Assembly: GCA_025506515.1 (NCBI GenBank)
Contig: CM046456.1
Coordinates: 8,881,103-8,945,102, forward strand
Direction: 5' to 3'
Length of the DNA: 64,000 nucleotides
Source of the DNA: Flaveria trinervia
Lineage: Eukaryota; Streptophyta; Magnoliopsida; Asterales; Asteraceae
Positions 11,269 through 22,100 of this stretch are shown here, one piece after another; the first letter of the stretch is position 1, and every line of letters starts with the position of its first letter. The notes beneath the pieces are model-generated. The model worked only from the letters and a program-made list of their open reading frames with translations. It was not told the DNA's origin and did not search any database. The position numbers and the translations under genes were made by a program.

Positions 11269-11562
11269 TTGTATTTATACAATTGTTTAGAATTCTTATT
11301 TTGTAGTTTATGTAAAGTTTTTTCTTATTTCGTTTGGCAAGTTAGAACATGTAGTTCTTTTTATATATATTTTCCATCATATTTAACATCACGTATATAA
11401 TTCTTGATATTTCTTCGATTTTACTTTTTAAACATCCAGAATACCCCTTGTCTTTTACTACCTCCATCGTTTTTGTCTTTTACTATCAAGGATTTGTGAC
11501 CGCAACGAATTTATTCATTTTTATGAATAGATAGACACATGTAAAAGCATTAACTTGAAACT

Positions 11563-11777
11563 GGATCGAACTTACAGTTGAATCGGGAATCAGACTCCAA
11601 TCTGGTCCGGTTTGCTGTTTAAAATTGGGTTGACGTTAAACCGTGGTTGGACCGGTCGAACCAGCGGCCGAACGGTTGAACCGGTTTTTTATAAAACTTT
11701 CACTATTTTTTACATATATTAATTAAAATATTAATTTTATTCGATCCGACCATTCGAACCGATCCGACCAACGGCTA
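11563..11777. repeat. CCGGTT-rich hAT-MITE-like patch, right unit
   Basis: Paralogue of 8937-9145 with the same arm order and AT-rich centre. Confidence 0.5.
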
Positions 11778-11964
11778 TTGTGAAATAAGTACAAGTAGTT
11801 GTGACTTGTGAGTGTATAAGAGAAAAAAAGTAATGATAAATGTATGAACAAATAATTTTTTTTGACAAATAGAAAAATAAATAGTAATTTTTAGTATAAT
11901 TATAAGTATAATAATGAAAAATGAGATGTGAATATTCTAAGGAGATTAAAAAATATATCACTAA

Positions 11965-12780
11965 TCTATAAGCTATAATAAAAGACTAACAATGGATACA
12001 CATTACGTATTTCTAGCACATCCACCTAAGCGCCACATATGTAATGTCACAGGTCACTACAACTTTCAATATTGAGTTACTATGAATTTGGAAACTATAA
12101 TTTTATATCAATTACAATAATTTGTTTATGATTAGTTATTACTTTAATTGTGATTAGTTATTACTTTAATTTGTTTAACTTTTTAATAAGAATTTTTATT
12201 TATGTTAACAAATAATGATTAAGTTATTAATTTTAATATTGCCGTTAACAAATTTCATTCTATTAAAATAAAAAAATCTGTCATATTTTATTTTGAAATA
12301 ATAATTTTCTCTTAATTAATTTTAAAACTTGTGACATTATTCATATATTCAATAATTTTTATTTTTAATAACATTTTATTGCTATGACTTTTACCCATCA
12401 TTTATAACTTTAATATCATTACATAAAAAGTATTTACATCTGTATGAATAATTAGTTTTTTATTTTAATTGTTCACTGTCTTAGTTACGTATCATCATTA
12501 CATACTTTTGTATATTTTATCAAATGTGTTCATTAGTTGATATTTTTTTTATGTTCAACTATTCTACCTTTATTTATTTCTATTGTGATACGACGTGATT
12601 TTTTACTGTGAATTTTTTGATATCATTATATAAAGATAAGATTTTTATTCTAATTTCTCTTCAACATCATATATTATTACTGTGAATTTATTTACTCATA
12701 TATATACATATTACTACGAATTTATTTACTCATGTGTCATTTTAAATATTGATCTACCCGTGTAACACATGGGTCACTAA
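11965..12780 (+). mobile_element. Complete non-autonomous Helitron
   Basis: Starts TCTATAAGCTATAATAAAAG after an A. It ends with the hairpin ACCCGTGT-AAC-ACATGGGT (12756-12774) followed by CACTAA, a CTRR-type end. The expected 3' T is a C. It has no coding capacity. A truncated copy with the same 5' end lies at 9322-9905. Confidence 0.6.
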
Positions 12781-13611
12781 CATAATTAGAGATATAGCAA
12801 TCTCACGGACTTCAATAGACAATAGACCTTGAATCGTATAACATTACTAGTGGAAATCCATAATACAAATGGAAAGGAAATGATGATGCACTTTCATGGC
12901 TTATGGTTGACATGTTTATTTATATACCGTATACCAAGGTATCCATTGTTAATATTGATATTAACCTCATTATCTTTTTGTGGCGAAATAATTCATTCTG
13001 TCTGATATGAATTTAAACCCTTGTAACCTAGCGATATCAATGTTGTCAAGAAACTTATATCAGATTGTATGAAACCAAAAACCAAAAACATTCAACCAAA
13101 ACCAAATATAATCAAAATATCATATTTGGTAACACTATGAAACAGAAGAAAAAAGACAGTCTAAAAATCAAAATTATAATACAATAAGCTGATGAACAAG
13201 ATCTAAAATGCTCAAGACCACTTATAATCATCAACATGACAAATCCTATAGAAAATTATCAAAGGAAGATGAGCAGACAACAACGATGAGAAATATCCAA
13301 CCGTTTAAATGATGAAGCAAGATATTTGAATATGAGAAAGAGTGTTGATTATTTGATGAAAAAACATGTTTTAGGTTAATAATCAGAGGTTAAACCCTAG
13401 ACGAGAAAAAGAAAATCTACTTGTTACTCTCCTCTTATATGTTGACCCGATAAGAGCAACATATGAGTTAAGGACTTAGGGTGTCTATTCCATTTGAAAG
13501 CCATCTTGACAACTTACTTTGGATTATGGGGAATAGAACAACATGAGAGTATCAGACTTCCATTCTATTTCGCAACAAAATAAATAAAAAATGATTATAA
13601 TATAGAGACAC
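12781..13611. other. Intergenic DNA, no gene seen
   Basis: A-rich sequence upstream of the dihydrouridine synthase gene. No open frame or element ends are convincing. Confidence 0.4.
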
Positions 13612-13800
13612 TCACCTAGATGAATCGACACCTCCTATACGTCGCGTATGAGTCTATACGTGGCATAGCAGCGTATAGGGTCGAATACACCGAAAACGAG
13701 AAAAATTTAGGGGGCTGTCAGAGGAGTTACACGCCATACGACCCTCTTATACGATGCATATGAAGCTATACGACCTGTATAGAAATTATGACAAACACTA
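13612..13800. repeat. TATACG-type repeat, intermediate copy
   Basis: Contains CGACACCTCCTATACGTCGC, GGGTCGAATACAC and several TATACGNNGCATA/GTATAG half-palindromes. The order is the same as in the better-preserved element at 34301-34683. It lies about 400 bp upstream of the dihydrouridine synthase start. Confidence 0.65.
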
Positions 13801-14110
13801 TCATATGTGTATATAGAAAGGTAAACCTTATGTGATAACCGTATGGTAGGATACTATGATATTTGATCTTGCTCTAATTCTCACTTGGGTTTAGCTTTAA
13901 CCCTAAACCTTATATTGGATGATCAGCTGGATAAACCCGTGAGCCGCGTAACCTCCTGTGAATTTCTGAGTGAGTATACCAATATACCATAGAACGGTTT
14001 ACAAACCAGCAAACCGGTTCACCCCGATTTCACAGGCAAAGGCTGAAACAGTAGCAACACGTAGCCACAAACCAAAAAGGCATATCAGATCTAAACGCCG
14101 TCGCTTCCCC

Positions 14111-14168
14111 CATCACCACCACCACCACCACCACCACCACCACCACCACCACCGCCGCCGCCGCCTCC
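14111..14168 (+). repeat. (CAC)n then (CGC)n trinucleotide tract
   Basis: About 13 CAC units run into CGC units, probably in the 5' leader of the dihydrouridine synthase gene. Another frame reads it as polyhistidine, but that frame has no homology support. Confidence 0.85.
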
Positions 14169-14198
14169 CCCGAGATTCCAACAGTCGACGCTCAACTC

Positions 14199-16689
14199 AT
14201 GGCCTTTGGTTCCATCACTCAAACCCTAGCTCCGGCAGACAACTCCGACGACCTCTGTTCGGAAACAGTAGTCTCCTGTGCTCCAGCAACTCACGAACCC
14301 TCACTGATACTCAATCCGACTGCACACTTGAACAACGATGCGAGAATCGAGAGAGCATGGGCGCATTGGAAGAATCTCGGTGAGCCTAAGCTAATCGTCG
14401 CACCAATGGTCGATAATTCAGAGCTTCCGTTTCGATTATTATGTCGGAAATACGGTGCTGATGCTGCATACACGCCTATGCTTCACTCTCGCATCTTCAC
14501 GGAGAATGAGAAGTATCGTTCGTCGGAGTTTACTACCTGTAAGGTGAGGATGTTATCGATTAGCGTCTGATTGTGAGTTTGTGACTGTAGTTATGTGAAA
14601 TTAAATGTATGTTGTGTAATGTACTAATTGTGATGTGATGATGTTCATTGTCTGAGATTTCAGGAAGATCGGCCGTTGTTTGTTCAGTTTTGTGCCAATG
14701 ATCCGGACACTTTGCTGGAAGCTGCGCGCAGGGTGGAGCCTTATTGCGATTACGTCGACATTAACTTGGGGTTAGCCATTTCGCCATTTCGATGACTCTT
14801 TAAGTTTGATATGAAGTTTTTACTTGCTTTGATTCTGTTAGACAACTTATGTGTTTTGAGTATTGTTTTCAATGAATGGCAACATAGATGGTGCTAGTAT
14901 AACTTAGGCCACTTGGTTAGTTAATACACACTGTAACTCAACTGTAAGAATGATATTAAGACTTCAGACCAGAAATATCGATAATGAAGACGTGCCTACT
15001 GGCTAGAAGTGGATACAGTACTAGCAGGATTTAACATGTTTATGTAGTGTCGCAGAGAAGTGAAAGACTGTGATGTAGATTTCCATAATATGCTTGAATT
15101 TGTGCTCTGATTTATTAGGACATATTTGCACTTGTAGATGGTTGAAAATGGTATAGAACTAAACATCAAAGATTTGTAAATCAAAGGTAAGATAGGACAA
15201 GCTGATACAAATCTGTTAACGATAATGAAATTCAAGCCTATCATGCCTGTTAGGCAGACACCTTATGTACTAGATTTGACATACCATGTATACAATTTTA
15301 GTATAAACAAGGGAACTTTGCATGAAAAGGTAACCGACTTTGTTCTGATTTACATCGGAGGTGTTGAACTGTAAAAATAAAAAAAATATTTAAGGTGGTA
15401 GACTATAAAAAGTGTCCCAAAGACAATACACTTGTAACTGTTCTTATTTTGGATAACTATAATCTAGTGTTTTCTAGTTGAAGGTAAGCAACTTTCAATT
15501 TTGTCTATGTTGGTTGGTTGGTGTTGTTAAAAACGGCAATTTTTTTACATCTATGTGAAAGTTACTAGTTACTTATGCCGCATTATGAGTTACCCAGAAT
15601 AGAAAAATTAAAATCTTGTAACCTTAAGTATTTTATTTCAAACTTCATTATTTCAATGGAAGCCAGATCAAAGTTTGTTACTTTTTATGCAATTTTCCCT
15701 ATAAACAAAGCTATAAGGTACACACATAGAGATGATATATGTAACAGTTCTCTTGCTATATTGTATGATGACAACAGTCAGAACACTCATAGTTTTGATG
15801 ACAGAAAGAGTGTTAAGCTGTGAAATAGTCCAATATCTTAGTGGGCGGGGTTTTGTTTCGAAGAATACTCACTAGTCTTAAATCTTAACTTACCAGGCAC
15901 GTTATTATAGTTTAGTTATGATGGGACAGCTAGGTATATCTAACTATCTTTGGTTATATACTTATATGTTTATCTTTCATTTGCAGGTGTCCACAGCGTA
16001 TTGCCAGACGTGGTAACTACGGAGCTTTCCTAATGGATAAGCTGCCTCTGGTGAAATCATTGGTTGAAAAATTAGCTAATAACCTCAATGTTCCCGTATC
16101 TTGCAAAATCCGAATTTTCCCAGATTTGCAAGACACTTTAAATTATGCAAAAATGTTGGAAGATGCAGGCTGTGCACTTCTTGCAGTACATGGACGCACA
16201 CGGGACGAAAAAGATGGGAAAAAGATTAGAGCAAATTGGAATGCAATACGAGCTGTAAAAAACGCTCTTCGAATACCAGTTCTTGCAAACGGGAACATAC
16301 GTCACATGGATGACGTGAAACACTGCTTAGAAGAGACAGGTGTTGACGGAGTACTTTCAGCAGAGACCCTTCTTGAAAATCCAGCTCTGTTTGCTGGATT
16401 CAGGACAGTTGAATGGGTATCTGAAGGTGAAGATGGTATTCAAGATGGTAAATTGGATCAAGCTGATTTAGTTGTTGAATATCTGAAGCTTTGTGAAAAA
16501 TATCCAGTGCCGTGGAGGATGATTCGCGCTCATCTCCACAAGATGTTAGGGGAATGGTTTAGGATTCATCCACACGTAAGAGATGATTTTAATGCGCAAT
16601 CCATACTCAGCTTCGAGTTCCTTTATGATATGGTCAATCGGTTAAGAGACCTTGGTGTTTCTAGGCCTCTTTATGTCAAGAACACTTGA
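14199..16689 (+). CDS. tRNA-dihydrouridine synthase, DUS1-like
   Basis: FMN enzyme that reduces uridine to dihydrouridine in the tRNA D-loop; the DUS1 branch acts at U16/U17 (family knowledge). Exons are 14199-14543, 14664-14770 and 15987-16689, all with GT-AG introns, giving 384 aa. The start ATG opens a short Ser/Thr-rich leader. LIVAPMVDNSELPFR marks the first strand of the FMN barrel. Exon 2 encodes DRPLFVQFCANDP and ends in NLG; splicing completes NLGCPQRIARRGNYGA, which carries the catalytic Cys expected of Dus enzymes. Later come VSCKIRIF, LLAVHGRTR and PVLANGNI, the phosphate/FMN-binding strands, and a C-terminal helical domain ending YVKNT. All core motifs are present and no break is seen. 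The exact first Met is uncertain because no strong context separates it from nearby upstream sequence. The second intron (about 1.2 kb) holds no recognised element. Confidence 0.95.
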
Positions 16690-19142
16690 CCCGACCTGAC
16701 CAGAAGGCGCATCTGCAGTCAAGGTCTGGCGTGATTTCAATGTTTTTACAGGTCAGATATCTACTTTTAGACTTATCAATACACATTTGGTATCATTTAA
16801 ATACAAAATGCTTGTATTATGTTACAACTTACAACTACAAGGTAATTATTCTTGAATCTTGATGCAACTCTCATTGTATACCCAAGTACCACCACTAGGA
16901 TGCAACTCTCATTGCAACTAAAATAATGGTTCCTTCCTTTCGTTGATTCTTAATCTGGAACACGACTTCGTTATAAATTTACGATACCTCAACAAAACTC
17001 ACCATGAAACCATAACTACTTGCCTACTGCCTCCACCAAGATTTTATAGATTTCATGGCCATCGAATCTAACCATGAAGAAATAACAAGCGGACTAGTTG
17101 GAATGAGGAAGTTTGCCCCAACTGCAGGAGTTCTTGTCATTCTTATAAGCTAATTGAAAACATATTTTTAAATTCTGTAGATTTTTTTAAAAATTTCAAA
17201 CCAAGTATCAGTTAATAGAAACTTTATTATATTTTAATGCAATCAATCTGAAAATAAGCTAACGTGTGTATATAGTTAGTAGACTATATAGAATGTATAA
17301 AAAATTGTTTAAAAAAATAGTTATATGCATTTATTAGAGTTGGCATGTAAACATACTTATAGTATACTTACGTTACATCAAATTTGATGTAAAGTACACA
17401 TGTTATATAGCAATTTTCTGTGTTTTTTCTTGTATATTTTATTTGATTTTAACCAAACATTATGGCCTTACGGGCATATTGTTTGGCATTGCTATCAGAT
17501 GCGACATTTACTCCCTTCTTTCCCCACATGTTTATTTATTAGAAAAACAATGTATGGATAACTGGACATGTTACACATCTACAACAATCTTATACTCTTT
17601 TGGCTTCACATCACTACATTCGAACCCTCCATATCCTAAACTATTCACCAAGACATTATAAGTTTACAACTGAAGAAAACTACCACACTAGTATAGAACA
17701 ACACAGCTGCTCCCGTATATTTATCTGTCCCTCTCTTATTCACGTTAGACTCGTTCTCTTCTTTTAACATCGGACAAGCGCCATGAAAGATAGCTGATGC
17801 GAAGACGGTCTACGTTACTCAATTGGTCAATAGAAAATATGATGTCTAGATGAACATAAGAAAAAAAGAAAAACTAAAAAAAATACATAATTCGATCATG
17901 TTATAAATGAAACATTTATTGTACCGTTCATTATTAATATCACAACATTAGCCCAAACTTATAATTTATGGTTTGGTTTAACAAGTTTCAAATAAAATTT
18001 TAAGCCAAACTTTAACTCTATTTTGGAAACCGGCAAACTAAACCCGACTCAATCCATCAAAACAATTCAGTGAACACTGTTTAGTGGTTGATCCGTGACC
18101 CTGTATGCTGAAGTTTCTATATTATTAGTTTTTATTGAACCTTTTAAAATTACACGTATGGTTAATTAGCATATCATATAAATATTTTTACGTATCCCAA
18201 AATAAAAAGAAAATAAAACTTGAACTGGTGTTCGATTTACATGATCAATCAAAGCAGAAAGCCAGGGCGTTTTCCGTGTTGGGGGTTTCTTTAATGAAAG
18301 AATTCGAGATGTGATCCCGGCTGTGAAACACACAAGTGGACCCGATTAAAAACATTTATATTCAAAACAGATCTCACATTTGCCGTTAAAAAATATCAGA
18401 GAGCAAACAAAAAAAGCCAACACACTCTCAGGCACCTTTCTGGTGTCACTCGTCACACTCCCGGTTCAACTGAACGGTTTAATGAGGTATAACTTGTACT
18501 TGTCCACATCGAGGAGAATTGTGGTTTGGCGATTTAGAAGACTGATCATCTTTTATATTAATGAAATACATACATTGTTCGATTCCCATTTCTTTGAGAT
18601 TGAACCAAGTAATACAACGTATTGCTAATCTTCCCCAAATGAAATGAAAATAGTTACTAATTACAAAGAATATTCTACTAATATATTACAATTCAGTTAT
18701 CCAGCTACCAATTTTTGGTTTTCTTTTGATCCTAACTATGATGCAATGTCTCCCTTTTTAAATTTATAACATGTATGTTTAACCTCAATGATTTCGTTAC
18801 CTCTTCACCATAAAGACTCTTAAGATTGCCTGTTCCAAGTAAAATCATAGATTAAGCTGTCAGTCTGTGTTTTTTTAAGGACATCAGTCTGATAGAAACC
18901 GAACATATTATGATAATTAAGGTTAAAGATGATGATACAATATTACAATATCACTTCAAGCAGATCTATTGATTTGTTTGATCATGTGGTATCCGTTTTG
19001 ATCGATATTTTTTCTGGTTTGAGATTTGTGAACTGGAAACAAGGAACAAAAGGAAGAAAGGTAACCTTGAAGGCTGCACTTTACTTGAATCCAGCAAGTG
19101 AGGTAGATGCCAGCAAGGAGAAGACTCTAATGCTGGAGATGA
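16690..19142. other. Convergent intergenic region
   Basis: This is the space between the 3' ends of the dihydrouridine synthase (+) and kinesin (-) genes. Probable 3' UTRs lie at each edge. A short direct repeat, GATGCAACTCTCATTG, is present at about 16860 and 16899. No other gene or element is recognised. Confidence 0.4.
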
Positions 19143-22100
19143 TCATGTGCTTGGATCAAGCCTGAGAGACAGATGTTGACCCTTCAACGTCTCATCGCTG
19201 TTTCTAACCTGATCGCTGGTTTTGATCAGGTGTGAGAGCTTCCATGGTTTCTGCCACTTCCACTTGAACTGTATCAGCCATTCATCATGACTTCGTCTCC
19301 ACCTTGAGATTTTTCCCTTCTGTTCACCAAGTGGTAACTTTTTCATCGACACGTGGGCCATTGGTATCATCTGAACCAATCCGAAAATCAGTAACTATAC
19401 TAATGGAGGAAGGTCACACCATTAGAAGATAAATGTAGAATAATGGAAAGTCAGGTATATTTATCCACTCGTGTGTTCTCAATGGGCCATTTCGGTGACA
19501 TGTGAATAAATTAGTAATTCAAACCTTGACAGACGAAAGGTTCACCTTTTGTGTTTGTTTAAGAACTACTTGAACTGGCCTATTGCAGATTCCAGCTTTA
19601 CAGTCAAGTTGCCTTGATTCTGGGAATGACAATGGAGGTTCAATACCCATATCTGCAAAAATATCTGATGAAATTGGAGCCTTCCCCTGTCATGACTACA
19701 ATTATCAGAAAACAAGACGAGGAAGTCGATTTGTTTAGCTCCAAAACTAACAAGACGAATGAACAGGATTTCCTACCTTTAGAGGAGCTGAGCCGAGTGA
19801 TCTCTTTGAAGGTGTCTTATCCCTTGCAGTTTGCACTGCTTGTTCTTCAATTTCTTTCCACTTCCTTGATAGGGAACTTACTTTTGCATTTTGGATAGAG
19901 GTTGTTGGTGTTGAACTAGCACCTCTACTATCATTTTGTTGTGACTTAAGTTCATCCTGTCGTGCTACTGTTTCCTTTGTTTCATATTCCTTTTCCAACG
20001 ACCGGCGTCTGCTAACCCAAAAGTACTAACAGATTTGTATTTTGAGGTGAAAGAAAAATAAAATTCGAGAAATAGTGGTAATGTATCTATACCTTGCCTC
20101 AATAGCAATACTGAATAAGTGCTGAAGCAAATCCTTTGCATCTCCCAGTGAGTGTAATGCCTTCCATCGTCCAGCAGAGTTATGATCATGGCCCCGCCCA
20201 GCCTCTTGAATCTGTGATGACAGCTTGATAAGGGCAGCCGAAGATGATTTCACCTTGCTTTCTAGTGAAACAATCCTAACTGCTCGTGTGTTCGGTGACA
20301 AGGAACGCCCTCTTACACCAAAAACCATATTTTGACATTCAGCATGCAATATACATCTGAGACATTCAGGCAAGAAATTAGGTAACAAATTTTATATATA
20401 CCTCTGCGGCCTGGCTCGACCATGAGAAGAAGGTCTATCCTGTTGTTTCAGAAAGCCCAAGTCTTCCTTAAGTTTCGCATGCCTGGATATGTAAGAGTGA
20501 AATTATAATGTGAGAATCGAAAAGGGTAAAAATTATTGAACTTAACTGTAGGGTAGATAGCAATTAGCATACATACCTCAGAGTTTGCTTTTCATGGTCG
20601 ATGCGGAGTTTATACACATGCATTACTTTGTCAAGTTCGTTATCAAGCCATCTCTTCAAAGTTTTGATCTATAAATGGAATATAACTAACACTTATGTTA
20701 AAGTAGATAATATATTAGCAGGAATAGAGAAGGTTTACGGTTTACCTGTCCGGATCGATTTTGTCCTCTGGGTTGAACTGGAAGAAAAAGAGGGAGATAA
20801 TGAAGTTACAACGAGTAGGAAAAGATTGTGAACAAAAGTTCCATCGAAGATTATTATTTACCAATAGTTTCACGCCTTGAGGGAGCCTTGTGTGATTTAA
20901 GCAGTTCTTTCAGCTTTTTGGTAACTCTTTCAGCTTCTTCTGTTTTCTTTTGAAGAGCCTGTAATGAAAGGATGTGATGACTGGATTTCATAAGGTATAT
21001 AAACAATCCATATGATGAAAGATATCTTGAAACTAGATTAGAGGTCTTAGGCTCTTAGCCATATTGACATAAACACAAGGATAAGTGGACAAATGAACCA
21101 TTTTTATAACTTCATTTTTGCATTAAAGTTCGATTTTAAATCTGATGCAAGCTTGGTTTTAAAAAGCGCAAAAAGCCCCAAGGCATTAAGTCCTGAAAGC
21201 TGAGTCGCGAGGCATTGTTCCATGTACAACCAAAAGGTGCATCTTTCTCTGTCTTTCGCTTTCTCTCTCTCTCACACACACAAAATAGTCGTTTTACATA
21301 GCCTGATACACCCTAATTATGTTTGAACCACATGTGCAAGAAGAGCCACATCTGTTGTTTTCATATCGCCTCAGTTGCGCCTGAAATGTACTTTTATAAA
21401 ACCAAGGATTCATTCACCAGATGTGGATTCTTAGATGACATTTAAGGTGGCAAAAACCAATTTAAAATTAATATCCTTTCCTGTGTTTGGCGTTGGCATA
21501 GAGCATGCATTTTTTGCAATTCAACTTCAGTCTTCCTGCTATCTTTCTTTAGCTGTTTAAACAAACAAAAAATCATTTTGAAATGTCTTGATAAGTCCTG
21601 ATGCCCAAATATTGCATACACATGATCTCAAAATCACTCACTTGCAGCGTTTGCTTCTCATGATCTGCCTTCCATTTCCGATATTGCTCCTCATCATTTT
21701 TCACCTTTTGTTGTAGCTGTACCTGTTATACAAAAAAAATCAACTAAACACACTGAGAACTTCATGAAATTGTACGTGCCATTTTTCAAAATTACCTTTT
21801 GTGACTTGATACTGCGCAACTCATCTTGTAATCGTTTCTTTGCATCATGACATTTTTGCTTTATAAGTTCAATCTCATGTTCGTATTTTGCCTCCAATCT
21901 GAAATCTGTATAGAGGTTTGATCAACATTTTAGAAGATGGTTAAAAGGAGGTTGAGGACAGCAAGATAATGTGGATCACAATCACCTGCCTCAGTTGCTT
22001 CAGGATTCTGAACACTCATAGTTTGCACCTTTGTTGTGGACTCACTCAGAGCTTTAGCTTCAAGACGTGCGATTTCATCTTGCAACCCATCTCTTTCCAG

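Larger units (their letters stand above)
9917..12602. repeat. Tandem duplication, right unit
   Basis: Second copy of the segment at 7229-9905, same orientation, starting right after the left copy. It carries two private Helitron insertions (10210-10717 and 10736-11268) and lacks the Mutator-like element of the left copy. Similarity to the left unit is high over the CCGGTT patch and Helitron part and lower near the insertions. Confidence 0.8.

Noticed and set aside
13970..14383. 137-codon frame with polyhistidine run
   Set aside because: It is a (CAC)n artefact overlapping the DUS start in another frame, with no family similarity.
19614..19898. 94-codon plus-strand frame
   Set aside because: It is antisense to kinesin exons 22-23, which are supported by phase and family similarity.
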